In this document: one piece after another, positions 1-8,254 of the stretch
How the letters are laid out: every line of letters begins with the position of its first letter
How positions within the stretch are numbered: position 1 is the stretch's first letter
From: JBCFBK01 sp038562555
Lineage (GTDB): Bacteria > Bacteroidota > Bacteroidia > Bacteroidales > Prolixibacteraceae
NCBI GenBank assembly: GCA_038562555.1
Contig: JBCFBK010000067.1
Span: 1-27,905 of the forward strand
DNA: 27,905 nt
Reading direction: 5' to 3'
Notes under the pieces: generated by a model
The model's input: the letters and a program-made list of their open reading frames with translations, nothing else
Told to the model about the DNA's origin: nothing
Databases searched by the model: none
Program-made: the position numbers and the translations under genes

Positions 1-414
1 AATACTTCCGCCGGCCTTTCCAAATAACTTGACCGCCTGTTGCGTAGACAGGATGTTGCCCAAAACATGCGTATTGTACTGCCGGTGATAGCTTTCTTCG
101 GTAACCTCTTCCAGCGGCTCAAATTTGTAAACGCCGGCATTATTGACCAGGATATCCAGTTGGCTAAACACGTTTTTTACTTCCTCAAACAGCCTTTTTA
201 TATCGGCCGACTTTGTAATGTCGGCATGCACCGCAACGGCAGTGCCGCCGTTTTTTTCGATCTCACCGACCACTTTTTCTGCACCTTCTTTATCTGACGC
301 ATAATTAACAACCACTTTTGCGCCTGCCCGTCCAAATGCTTTGGCAATGCCCGCACCAATTCCTTTTGATGCGCCGGTAACAACTGCTACCTTGTTTTTT
401 AATTTTAAATCCAT
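1..414 (-). CDS. SDR family oxidoreductase, C-terminus cut by window edge
   Basis: This is the first 138 codons of a short-chain dehydrogenase/reductase, reading from an ATG at 412-414 off the left edge. The Rossmann cofactor motif TGASKGIG lies at residues 13-20 and the structural NNAG motif at residues 91-94, the usual layout of classical SDRs of about 250 residues that use NAD(P)(H). The catalytic Tyr-x-x-x-Lys lies beyond the window, so activity cannot be judged. The residues near 110-138 read like the start of the conserved helix before the active site. It is transcribed away from the HxlR regulator at 622, which suggests that regulator controls it. The substrate is unknown. Confidence 0.9.
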   Translation of the reverse strand, partial: MDLKLKNKVAVVTGASKGIGAGIAKAFGRAGAKVVVNYASDKEGAEKVVGEIEKNGGTAVAVHADITKSADIKRLFEEVKNVFSQLDILVNNAGVYKFEPLEEVTEESYHRQYNTHVLGNILSTQQAVKLFGKAGGSI

Positions 415-546
415 CTTTATTCGTTTGATAATTGAACGTTTTATTTAAGCGAGAGCAGAGGCCAAACGCAGTTTGAGACTTTGCCGGGCGTATAAAACGA
501 CTAATGTAATGAACTGCTATATTAGCCTGTTTGTTAATACGATACA

Positions 547-586
547 AGTATGTACAAATTAGTATGTTAGGTACTAAAAAGTATGT
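547..586. promoter_or_regulatory. Three AGTATGT direct repeats between divergent SDR and hxlR genes
   Basis: The heptamer AGTATGT occurs at 547-553, 561-567 and 580-586, all in the same orientation. A small palindrome TACT-N4-AGTA (572-583) overlaps the third copy. The group lies 36 bases upstream of the hxlR start and between the two divergent genes. HxlR-family proteins commonly bind short AT-rich sites in such gaps, so this is a candidate operator. Binding is inferred, not shown. Confidence 0.4.
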
Positions 587-621
587 ATTGTTGAACGGTA
601 ACCATTTAGCGGCAGAAAAAA

Positions 622-1032
622 ATGAGGAATAAATTGAAAGTTTCTGAAAAGATGCCCCCCTGTGGCGTTGACTATGCTTTTAAGCGCATCGGGGGGAAAT
701 ATAAAGCGCGTATTTTATGGCATTTGAATGCACAAAAGGTACTGCGTTACGGCGAGTTGAGCAGGACCTTGCCCGATATCACGACCAAAATGCTCACCCA
801 AACCCTACGTGAGTTGGAGGAAGATCAACTGATAGTCCGGAAAATGTATCATGAAGTTCCACCCAGAGTCGAATACACCCTAAGCGACACCGGGCGGGAG
901 CTGATACCGTTTATCAGGCATTTACACAATTGGGGTCAGAAGCAATTGAAAAATGGATGGCTGATTGATCAGGACTGTGAAGTTGGTGCGCCTTCACATG
1001 CCGTATCGAAGACTCAGACAGAACCAGGCTAA
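622..1032 (+). CDS. HxlR family winged-helix transcriptional regulator
   Basis: This 136-residue protein has the HxlR-type winged helix: a conserved Cys14 in PPCGVDYAF, then the KYKARILWHL helix, the YGELSRTLPDITTKMLTQTLRELEE recognition region (residues about 47-72) and a wing ending PPRVEYTLSDTGREL. HxlR proteins are DNA-binding dimers, often redox or electrophile sensors acting through the N-terminal Cys. The length is normal. It diverges from the SDR at 414, its likely target. Its last 47 codons are repeated in diverged form at 1868-2011, on the far side of the toxin-antitoxin pair, so the region has been rearranged. Confidence 0.93.
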   Translation: MRNKLKVSEKMPPCGVDYAFKRIGGKYKARILWHLNAQKVLRYGELSRTLPDITTKMLTQTLRELEEDQLIVRKMYHEVPPRVEYTLSDTGRELIPFIRHLHNWGQKQLKNGWLIDQDCEVGAPSHAVSKTQTEPG

Positions 1033-1163
1033 CGCATTCGTAACATGGCAGAAACGAAGACTCCGGCGGTGGAAACACCAATGCTTGTTCGAAAACCCGC
1101 CGCCACAATTTTTCCAATAAACATTGGTTGATCCAAAAGAACAAGATGTTACGCTAAAATGTG

Positions 1164-1171
1164 TAACTTTG
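1164..1171 (+). promoter_or_regulatory. Candidate Bacteroidota -7 element for the toxin-antitoxin operon
   Basis: TAACTTTG matches the Bacteroidota -7 consensus TAnnTTTG exactly and ends 36 bases before the MntA-like ATG. No convincing -33 TTTG is seen at the usual spacing, so support is moderate. Confidence 0.45.
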
Positions 1172-1207
1172 CTCGTACGTCGGTTCCGAAAATTACTGCG
1201 CAACGCC

Positions 1208-1501
1208 ATGAAGACAAAAGAACAATATATTCGGCTCTTATCTGAATTCAGAAAATCGAGAGGTTCTGTGTATGGGATCTCCAGAATAGGCATTTTCGGG
1301 TCCGTAGCAAGAGGAGAGCATAAAGAAGGAAGCGATGTTGATATTTATTACGAAGGAGAACCATTAAGCTTATTTCGGTTGGCTGCGCTTAAGGATGAAC
1401 TTGAAACCACACTCGAAAGTCCTGTCGATATTGTGCGGATTCGAAAATCGATGAACCAGCTTTTGGAAAGAAGGATAAAAAGAGATGGCCTCTATGTTTG
1501 A
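1208..1501 (+). CDS. mntA: MntA-type nucleotidyltransferase antitoxin
   Basis: This 97-residue minimal nucleotidyltransferase carries the signature GSVARGEHKEGSDVD: Gly31-Ser32, then Ser42-Asp43-Val-Asp45 for metal binding, with a third likely acidic residue at Asp74 in VDIVRI. In characterised MntA/HepT systems the enzyme transfers AMP to a tyrosine of the HEPN toxin and so neutralises it. I chose the ATG at 1208 because it gives the standard family length; the frame runs further upstream to 1124, but that extension has no family resemblance. It overlaps the HEPN gene by 17 bases, so the two are translationally coupled. The pair sits between two copies of the hxlR 3' end. Confidence 0.9.
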   Translation: MKTKEQYIRLLSEFRKSRGSVYGISRIGIFGSVARGEHKEGSDVDIYYEGEPLSLFRLAALKDELETTLESPVDIVRIRKSMNQLLERRIKRDGLYV

Positions 1502-1868
1502 CAGGGACCTCGCATATGATCTTGTGTGCTTGATAATTGAAAATCTTGAGACTATTCGGAAAAGAACAGCAGGAGTCTTATCTGCGGATGACTTTTCAAT
1601 TTCAGAATCCGGCATGATCCTGTTAGACAGCGTTTGTATGAAATTGGTGGCCGTTGGAGAGAGTATAAAGAATCTGGACAAAATTACGAACAAGAAATTT
1701 CTGAATCAGTATCCTCAAATAAATTGGAAACAAGCAATGGGCATGAGGGATATAATTGTTCATCATTATTTTGATGTAGACGCGGAAGAAATTCATAAGA
1801 CCCTTAAGGAGGATATCCCGTTGTTGCTATCTGTTTTAGAAGAAATCAAAAATGAACTAATGATTTGA
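1485..1868 (+). CDS. hepT: HepT-type HEPN ribonuclease toxin (DUF86)
   Basis: This 127-residue protein has the HEPN active-site motif R-x4-H-x-Y at residues 88-95 (RDIIVHHY). In characterised HepT toxins the Arg and His form the RNase centre and the Tyr is the site AMPylated by MntA. All three key residues are present, so the module looks intact. It begins inside the mntA gene; an alternative ATG at 1494 would remove three residues. The stop codon TGA at 1866-1868 coincides with the first base of the duplicated hxlR segment, so the recombination junction lies exactly at the gene end. Length is normal for the family, so there is no sign of truncation. Confidence 0.9.
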   Translation: MASMFDRDLAYDLVCLIIENLETIRKRTAGVLSADDFSISESGMILLDSVCMKLVAVGESIKNLDKITNKKFLNQYPQINWKQAMGMRDIIVHHYFDVDAEEIHKTLKEDIPLLLSVLEEIKNELMI

Positions 1869-2011
1869 CCGGGCGGGAGCTGATACCGTTTATCAGGCAT
1901 TTACACAACTGGGGGCTGAAGCAACTGAAACTTGAATGGCTGATCGGTCAGGAATGTGAAGTTGGTGCGCCTTCACATAAGGTAATGAAAACACAGGCAG
2001 AACCTGGTTAA
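1868..2011 (+). pseudogene. Diverged copy of the hxlR 3' end (47 codons plus stop)
   Basis: This stretch repeats positions 889-1032. By hand count 124 of 144 bases match, the first 40 or so without change, and 39 of 47 encoded residues are identical, ending in the same EPG-stop. No start codon or winged-helix region precedes it. Most third-position changes are silent, so it looks like the remains of a second functional hxlR paralogue rather than a fresh copy. The toxin-antitoxin pair now occupies the place of its missing front part. Confidence 0.85.
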
Positions 2012-2021
2012 ATTATCAGGT

Positions 2022-2726
2022 TTATTCTTTTGGCGGTTCGTTTTCAAACGGCTGAACCGTACATTCATATTCCATGTTTTCGAAGTCGTTTGTGGTGAGC
2101 CATTTTTCGGAGGTGGTTATTGAATAATGATCGTTTCCGTTCTTTTGCAAGTTCCACACAATTCCTTCCGCCTCGGGAAATGCCTCCCGGCCCTCCAGTT
2201 GATCGCTCAATAAGCGCTTGAGTAAACTCTTTTCTGAAACCCCGTGGCTGAGTGCCTTTAACACGGTTTCCTTTGTTATTTCCGCTTCTTCGTCCGGTTC
2301 GCCCGTCATTTCGAATTCCACAACCGTTGCCCGGGTCAGCGGGAATTTTCCGTTGTAGGCTTTGTAGAGTAACTGGTTGATGTTAAACAGGGTCTGATGA
2401 ATGTAGATGTCCGAATAATTTTCAGAAACTTTTTCCCGCAGCATCTCGTGCGAAATATTGACAACCTGTCCGGCGGCCAGAACATCCGAAAGTTTGTAGT
2501 CAAGCAGGATTGCCGCCGCCTCGGCCGGTTCAAAATCTGAAATAGCCATAAACAGGTATTCTTTCAATTCAGCGGGTTTTAGTTGCTCCGCATCGGGGTA
2601 CTCAAATCTTGCCAGAAGTTCCTTGAAATCGTTATCGCTCCAGGCTCCTTCAAGCTCATCAGCCGTTTTTACTCCGGTTATCTTCACTAAACACTTCATT
2701 TCACCTATTTTGTGGTTGTCTATCAT
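2022..2726 (-). CDS. Unrecognised cytoplasmic protein, 234 residues
   Basis: I do not recognise this protein. It has no signal peptide or membrane segment. It is acidic and mostly helical in appearance, with Leu/Ala/Glu-rich stretches around residues 45-100, an extended FPLTRATVVEFEMTG segment near 130 and a C-terminal section that looks beta-rich (DHYSITTSEKWLTTNDF). Composition and codon use match neighbouring genes, and the long uninterrupted frame is convincing. The start may be the ATG for residue 9 (MKCLVKITG) instead of residue 1. It stands alone, convergent with the hxlR remnant and divergent from the sigma factor gene. No function is proposed. Confidence 0.75.
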   Translation of the reverse strand: MIDNHKIGEMKCLVKITGVKTADELEGAWSDNDFKELLARFEYPDAEQLKPAELKEYLFMAISDFEPAEAAAILLDYKLSDVLAAGQVVNISHEMLREKVSENYSDIYIHQTLFNINQLLYKAYNGKFPLTRATVVEFEMTGEPDEEAEITKETVLKALSHGVSEKSLLKRLLSDQLEGREAFPEAEGIVWNLQKNGNDHYSITTSEKWLTTNDFENMEYECTVQPFENEPPKE

Positions 2727-2811
2727 TCTAACCCGTTTGCCGGCGTATTGTTTGGCCCTGGTAATGCTATATTTCTATATAAGCTAATTTCAATATCTGT
2801 AATTAAAAATC

Positions 2812-2819
2812 TATTTTTG
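2812..2819 (+). promoter_or_regulatory. Candidate -7 element for the sigma factor gene
   Basis: TATTTTTG fits TAnnTTTG and ends 24 bases before the proposed TTG start. A matching -33 element is not obvious. The surrounding 60 bases are strongly AT-rich. Confidence 0.35.
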
Positions 2820-2843
2820 TAAATCACAAAAAAGCCGCTGACA

Positions 2844-3428
2844 TTGAAGATAGTTCTGCCTGACAATAAACTGGTTGAAAATCTGCGCAAAGGAGACATA
2901 GAGGCCTTTGATCAGGTATATGAAAAATATGCCAGGAGGCTTTATGTCTTTTCCTTGAAATACCTGAAATCTACCGCCGAGACCGAAGAACTCGTTCAAT
3001 CGGTATTTCTGAAAGTGTGGGAAAATCAAAAGAATCTGAAGAAGGACACTTCCTTTAAATCGTATCTTTTTACCATTGCCTACAACGAAATTTGTAACCT
3101 GTTCAGACGGAGGAAATATCAACAGAAATTTGTCGCCGATACAGCGGGCGAACAGCAGAGTTTTCCCGAATATGCGGTAGATCAGATTGATTATCAGGAG
3201 GTGATGCAACAAGTCGAACTGATAATTGCCCGGCTGCCTGAAAAACAAAAAGCGGTGTTCATAAAAAGCAGGATGGAAGGCAAATCGACTAAAGAGATTG
3301 CATCAGAACTTGGGCTTTCTCCGGGCACAGTTGATAATTACATTTCCGAAGCCCTAAAATTAATTCGCGCCGGTTTGAAGGACAAGCACCTTTCGGTATT
3401 GCTTTTCTTTTCGTTATTTTTTGTTTAA
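2844..3428 (+). CDS. ECF-type RNA polymerase sigma factor (Bacteroidota FecI-like)
   Basis: This 194-residue sigma factor has region 2 at about residues 8-95 (AFDQVYEKYARRLYVFSLKYL, then ETEELVQSVFLKVWEN and SYLFTIAYNEICNLFRRRK) and region 4 at about 130-178 (LPEKQKAVFIKSR, then STKEIASELGLSPGTVDNYI). The short hydrophobic tail LLFFSLFFV is common in this Bacteroidota group. The start is a TTG at 2844; there is no ATG before region 2 and an in-frame stop lies at 2820-2822. Such factors are held by a FecR protein and released when the cognate SusC-type receptor binds its ligand. The next gene is a FecR and then an STN-bearing SusC, so this is the usual three-part signalling set, probably driving the PUL downstream. 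Confidence 0.95.
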   Translation: MKIVLPDNKLVENLRKGDIEAFDQVYEKYARRLYVFSLKYLKSTAETEELVQSVFLKVWENQKNLKKDTSFKSYLFTIAYNEICNLFRRRKYQQKFVADTAGEQQSFPEYAVDQIDYQEVMQQVELIIARLPEKQKAVFIKSRMEGKSTKEIASELGLSPGTVDNYISEALKLIRAGLKDKHLSVLLFFSLFFV

Positions 3429-3591
3429 ATGCACTTACCTCATTGGAGTCATCTGTAGACTGTTAGCCGCAACAGCGCAATCTTTCCGAAAAAATTTATT
3501 ATTTTTTTAATGAGATTGTTATTCCTTGTGTGTATAACCATGCAGAAGTGGGAAAAATGACTGTTTATTTCTCCTTCCAAAATTTGTAAAA

Positions 3592-4641
3592 ATGTTAAAG
3601 AAAAATGAAATAGAACGGATTGCACGGTACACCGAGGGGATGTCCGATCAGGGCGATACGGCCTGGATTGAAGATCTTTTTTCTCAGGGACACAGCAATC
3701 AGCAATTGAAGCATCATCTCGAAAAGGATTGGGGGAATGTTCTGCCGGAGTCCCTGGTTGAACCTATCAGCCTAAACGGGATCCTCGACCGCGTTCATCA
3801 TCTTATTCGTGAAAAAGAATTGCAAAAAAGAAAAACACTTGTTTTTCGGATAACAGATTTTTACCTAAAAGCGGCGGCCATTTTGCTTTTGCCGTTAATT
3901 GTTGGCGGGAGCTTATATTTTGGCTATTTACGCGACTCTGCCACGATAACCGCCGACCGGAGAGGAAGCTATGAAGTTTATGCGCCACTTGGTTCCCGTA
4001 TTGCATTCAGTTTGCCCGATGGAACCACAGGCTGGCTCAATAGCGGCTCTACGCTCAGCTATTCATTGCCTTTCACTGAACACCGGGAGGTAGCTCTGGA
4101 AGGTGAAGCCTGGTTCGACGTTTTCCATAATGAGAAACAACCGTTCGGGATCAGTGCCGGCGAATCAACGATTAAAGTATTGGGTACAAGCTTCAATGTC
4201 AGCGCTTATTTAGACGAAAAGAATGTGGAGGTCGTTCTTCTGAGCGGCAAGGTAGAATTTTCAGATAAAACGCTGGCGAATAAAGTCGTCTTGAAGCCAT
4301 CCGAACAGTTGGTCCTTCACGAAGGACAGCTTCGCGTTAGTTCTGTCGATGCGTCAAAATATAAAGCCTGGACTGATGGTCGCCTTATTTTCAGGGGCGA
4401 CAACATGGCCGAAGTAGCAAGGCGAATTGAGCGTTGGTATAACGTGAGGGTAGAAATTGCTGATAAAGATTTGTACGGGTTTTCATTCAGGGCGACATTC
4501 GAGGACGATTCATTAGAAGATGTGCTCAGGCAGCTCAGCATGACTTCGCCAATCGAATATACCATCATCCAGCGGAAACAGCTTCAAAACGGGACTTTTG
4601 AAAAAGCAAAAGTCATTTTAGATAAAGCAAAAAGAAAATAA
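3592..4641 (+). CDS. FecR family anti-sigma factor
   Basis: This 349-residue protein is a single-pass inner-membrane anti-sigma factor. Residues 1-85 are the cytoplasmic sigma-binding part, residues about 91-112 form one transmembrane helix (AAAILLLPLIVGGSLYFGYL), and residues about 120-220 form the FecR domain with the hallmark stretches LPDGTTGWLNSGSTLSY, VALEGEAWFDV and VLGTSFNVSAY. Residues about 260-330 match the DUF4974 C-terminal domain (FRGDNMAEVARRIERWYNV), which contacts the receptor STN domain in the periplasm. It lies 163 bases after the sigma factor gene and 118 before SusC. The gap before it shows no clear hairpin. Confidence 0.95.
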   Translation: MLKKNEIERIARYTEGMSDQGDTAWIEDLFSQGHSNQQLKHHLEKDWGNVLPESLVEPISLNGILDRVHHLIREKELQKRKTLVFRITDFYLKAAAILLLPLIVGGSLYFGYLRDSATITADRRGSYEVYAPLGSRIAFSLPDGTTGWLNSGSTLSYSLPFTEHREVALEGEAWFDVFHNEKQPFGISAGESTIKVLGTSFNVSAYLDEKNVEVVLLSGKVEFSDKTLANKVVLKPSEQLVLHEGQLRVSSVDASKYKAWTDGRLIFRGDNMAEVARRIERWYNVRVEIADKDLYGFSFRATFEDDSLEDVLRQLSMTSPIEYTIIQRKQLQNGTFEKAKVILDKAKRK

Positions 4642-4684
4642 CCTAACTAACGATGGGAAAAGACAGTACCTGATAAAAAAGAAA

Positions 4685-4710
4685 AAGGAAATCGCGCCAA
4701 CGATTTCCTT
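4685..4710. terminator. Perfect 10-base-pair hairpin between fecR and susC
   Basis: AAGGAAATCG (4685-4694) and CGATTTCCTT (4701-4710) form a perfect stem with a six-base loop. A-rich sequence precedes it, so the U-tract of an intrinsic terminator would exist only on the minus-strand transcript. On the plus strand it is followed by six A residues, not T. It may slow or separate fecR and susC transcription, or protect an mRNA end. Confidence 0.5.
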
Positions 4711-4759
4711 CAAAAAACATCTTTTCAGACAGTTTTTATTAATAGTAACATTCAAATTT

Positions 4760-7700
4760 ATGAAAAAAAATGAATCACCAGGGGAAGGACTGTATCATTC
4801 CCTGAAGAAAATTTTACTGATTATGCGCATTGCTGTCATTTTTTTACTTTCCGGTTTTCTGCATTTACATGCGAACCATGCCTATTCGCAGAAGACAACA
4901 CTTTCGATCAGTTTTTCAAATACTGAACTTGTTAATGTACTCGATCAGATTGAAAATGAGACCGATTATTTATTCCTTTACAATGAAAAACTGATTGATC
5001 CCAGTCGAAAAGTCTCTATCGACGTCCGGGATCAGGGAATCGAAGAGGTACTGAACCTGCTTTTTAAAGGTACCGGTGTGAAATATGCATTTCTGGACAG
5101 GAAAATTATCCTGTCGCCCAAAGAAAACACGGGTATTACGCAACAACTGAAATCTGTTTCAGGCAAGGTCGCCGACTCATCCGGGATTCCGCTTCCGGGG
5201 GTGACCGTGCATGTTAAAGGAACAAGCCAGGGAACGATCACTGACACAGACGGCGAATATTCGCTCACCGGTCTGAGGGCCGACGCAACCCTGGTATTTT
5301 CATTTGTCGGGATGAAACCGCAGGAACTGCTGGTAGCGCAGAACACGGTTATCGATGTGGTTATGAAAGAAGAATCGATCGGGCTGGATGAAGTTGTTGC
5401 TGTTGGTTATGGCGTTCAGAGAAAAGCAACCTTAACGGGGTCTATAGCGACCGTGAATGCTGAGAAACTGACGCAACGTCCGGCAGCCAATGCGACTGAA
5501 TTATTGCAGGGACAAATTGCCGGTCTGATCACCAGGCAATCCAGCGGTTTGCCTGGTGCCGACGGTACGACGCTCAATATTCGCGGGTTTGGAGATCCTC
5601 TGGTTATTGTTGACGGGGTTTACAGTGGGCTTGCTCAGATTGACCCGAACGACATTGAATCAATCAGCGTGTTAAAAGATGCCGCAGCAGCAGTTTACGG
5701 CGCAAGAGCCGGTAACGGTGTCATTCTGGTAACCACGAAACGGGGTACCGGAAAGGCTTCGGAGATCACCTACCATGGGTCGGTCTCTGTTACTCAGCCC
5801 ACATTTCTGGCCAAATTGACCGGGACCAGAGAATGGGCGGAAATGGTGCATGAGACAGGGTTGGATCCGGATGATTACAGTCCCGCTCACGTTCATTATG
5901 ATCCGGAAACCAAAAAACTCATCAATACCATTGACAACAGTGACTACGCCGGAAACGACTGGCAAAAAGCCTTGTTCCGTGACTGGACGCCGCAATCCCA
6001 ACATAACCTCAGCGCCCGGGGAGGCGATGACAGAATCAAATATTTCGTGTCGGCAGGCTTTACCGATCAGGAAAGTAATTTTAAATCGGGCGATTATGAC
6101 TTTAACCGGTATAACCTCCGGTCAAACATTGATGCCCGCATCACAGACGATTTAAGTGTTTCTTTTGATTTCGCCTACCGTAAAACCGTGCTCGACAAGG
6201 CTAATTTTACCCTGGACAATGTCTTTTATATGGCAAACCGTTCAAAACCCACTTATCCCATCGTTCACGAAGCCGACCCAACCAAAGTTAGTTATTCCGG
6301 CTGGCAAAAAAACCCTTACTCCCTGCTTTCCAAAGAGATTTCCGGTTTTGTTGAAAACCGTGAAAATGTTGTCCAGGGAACAGTTGAATTAAGGTATTCA
6401 TTTCCGATGATCAAAGGGCTGGTAGCTAAAGCCCGTCTAAATTATGAAGACGTCTTCTCCTGGGATAAGAATGTAGAGAAACCTGCCGAACTTTGGGAAT
6501 ACGATGCTGTGAAGGCGAAAGATGGCCAGAATCCATGGAGTGTGAGAGGTACACAAAATGAAAACAGGATGTCTGTTTACTCAGACCGCGTAGATAAGCT
6601 CTTACCGCTTTTTAGTCTTGAATATGAAAAGACTTTTGGCAATCATTATTTTAAGGGGATGGTTGCCAGTGAGACCTGGACCACAAAAAGGAGAACATTG
6701 CAGGGTGAACGGAAAAATATTCTCTCTTATGAAGCTCCTTATCTGGATTTTGCTTCAGAAGAAGGAAAGGATAATGCTGAAAATGTAAGTGAAACAGCCC
6801 GTTCCAGTATAATCGGGAGGCTAAATTATGATTATATGGGCAAGTATATCCTGGAGGTTGCGATGAGGGCTGACGCTTCGGCCGAATACCCCTCGCGGGG
6901 GAGATGGGGATACTTCCCGAGCTTCAGCGCGGGTTGGCGGATCTCGGAAGAGGCCTTTATGAAAGAAAATTACAGTGCCATAAATAATTTGAAAGTTCGC
7001 GCTTCGTACGGTGTTTTAGGTAATGATGCCATATCATCATTCGACTACCTCACAGGCTATGAGATTCCGGGATCCTTCTACATTTTCGGGCAGACACCTG
7101 CGCCTGTGATCAGATCGGCAGGACTTGCCAACCCGAATATCACCTGGGAAACGATGAAAATCAGCAATATCGGTGTGGATGGTACCCTGTGGAACGGTTT
7201 ATTCGGATTTGAGGTCGATGCCTTTTACCGGTTACGTGAAAATATTCTTGCTGAACCCAGAACACAGGCTCCCAGTACTTTTGGGGCGGTATTCCCACGA
7301 ACCAACCTCAATAAACAGGATAATCGCGGTTTCGAAATCACTTTGACTCACCGGAACAAGCTGGGTGACTTCTCCTACGATGTTTCCCCCAGGTTTTCCT
7401 GGGCCCGTGGTAAATATGTGGAACTGGATGAAAACGTGCTTCCCGTTACCGGCGATCTGGACGACGAAACCAAAACCTTTAACCGGTTATGGAATGCACG
7501 GAACGTAAACGAGGGACAGTGGGATGACAGAACATGGGGCTTTGTGTCTGACGGCTTCTTTATAAACCAACAGGAAATAGACGAACATCCCATTAACCAG
7601 GACCAGAATGGAAATCAGACCTTGAAAGTGGGAGATCTCAAATATAAAGATCTGAACGGAGATGACTACATTGATTGGCGCGACCAGCAGGTCATTGGAA

Positions 7701-8233
7701 AAGGAGGGTTGCCGAAAGTCATGTACAGTCTGGATATGGGTGCAGCATATAAGGGTTTTAGCATCCGGATGCTTTGGCAGGGAGCCACAGATTATGTTGT
7801 GACGATCAGCGGAGATGCGGCGACGCCGTTTTCAAATGAATCCGTTCCGTTAGATGTGCATTATCAACACCGGGCCATTGTTGGCGCTGATTCGGATGGC
7901 AAAAGTTATATTACCAATCCCGGCAATTTTAAATTGCCTCCTGCCAATCAGTTCGGACGCACTGAGAATAATTCCAAAGCTTCCGATTTTTGGACTTACG
8001 ATGCTCGTTTCCTGAGGCTAAAAAATGTTAACCTGTCGTATGTATTGCCTCAGAAGTGGGTGAACGGATCAGGAATTAACCAATGCGTATTTTACTTCAG
8101 CGGAACCAATCTGTTTACCCTGAGCAACCTCGGTATCTGGAAAAATTCTTTTGATCCGGAGATCACCAGTCCGGATAACCGCAGATATCCACCGGTGAAA
8201 ACAATCACTTTCGGAATTAAACTTACCATCTAG
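4760..8233 (+). CDS. susC: SusC/RagA family TonB-dependent receptor with STN domain
   Basis: This 1157-residue outer-membrane transporter has a long signal peptide ending around AYSQ (residue 44), an STN signalling domain at about 48-120 (LVNVLDQIENETDYLFLYN), a carboxypeptidase-regulatory-like beta domain at about 132-203 (SGKVADSSGIPLPGVTVHVKGT), and the SusC motif LDEVVAVGYGVQRKATLTGSI at 209-229 leading into the plug. The rest is the 22-strand barrel, ending in GIKLTI. It imports oligosaccharides with SusD under TonB drive. The STN domain marks it as a transducer that signals to FecR. A later start at Met22 is possible, but long leaders are normal in this family. Confidence 0.97.
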   Translation: MKKNESPGEGLYHSLKKILLIMRIAVIFLLSGFLHLHANHAYSQKTTLSISFSNTELVNVLDQIENETDYLFLYNEKLIDPSRKVSIDVRDQGIEEVLNLLFKGTGVKYAFLDRKIILSPKENTGITQQLKSVSGKVADSSGIPLPGVTVHVKGTSQGTITDTDGEYSLTGLRADATLVFSFVGMKPQELLVAQNTVIDVVMKEESIGLDEVVAVGYGVQRKATLTGSIATVNAEKLTQRPAANATELLQGQIAGLITRQSSGLPGADGTTLNIRGFGDPLVIVDGVYSGLAQIDPNDIESISVLKDAAAAVYGARAGNGVILVTTKRGTGKASEITYHGSVSVTQPTFLAKLTGTREWAEMVHETGLDPDDYSPAHVHYDPETKKLINTIDNSDYAGNDWQKALFRDWTPQSQHNLSARGGDDRIKYFVSAGFTDQESNFKSGDYDFNRYNLRSNIDARITDDLSVSFDFAYRKTVLDKANFTLDNVFYMANRSKPTYPIVHEADPTKVSYSGWQKNPYSLLSKEISGFVENRENVVQGTVELRYSFPMIKGLVAKARLNYEDVFSWDKNVEKPAELWEYDAVKAKDGQNPWSVRGTQNENRMSVYSDRVDKLLPLFSLEYEKTFGNHYFKGMVASETWTTKRRTLQGERKNILSYEAPYLDFASEEGKDNAENVSETARSSIIGRLNYDYMGKYILEVAMRADASAEYPSRGRWGYFPSFSAGWRISEEAFMKENYSAINNLKVRASYGVLGNDAISSFDYLTGYEIPGSFYIFGQTPAPVIRSAGLANPNITWETMKISNIGVDGTLWNGLFGFEVDAFYRLRENILAEPRTQAPSTFGAVFPRTNLNKQDNRGFEITLTHRNKLGDFSYDVSPRFSWARGKYVELDENVLPVTGDLDDETKTFNRLWNARNVNEGQWDDRTWGFVSDGFFINQQEIDEHPINQDQNGNQTLKVGDLKYKDLNGDDYIDWRDQQVIGKGGLPKVMYSLDMGAAYKGFSIRMLWQGATDYVVTISGDAATPFSNESVPLDVHYQHRAIVGADSDGKSYITNPGNFKLPPANQFGRTENNSKASDFWTYDARFLRLKNVNLSYVLPQKWVNGSGINQCVFYFSGTNLFTLSNLGIWKNSFDPEITSPDNRRYPPVKTITFGIKLTI

Positions 8234-8254
8234 AAAATCTAAACAATTTGACAA

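Noticed and set aside
1033..1207. Terminator from GGCGG/CCGCC arms after the hxlR gene
   Set aside because: The arms are short and far apart with a long loop; not convincing enough to list.
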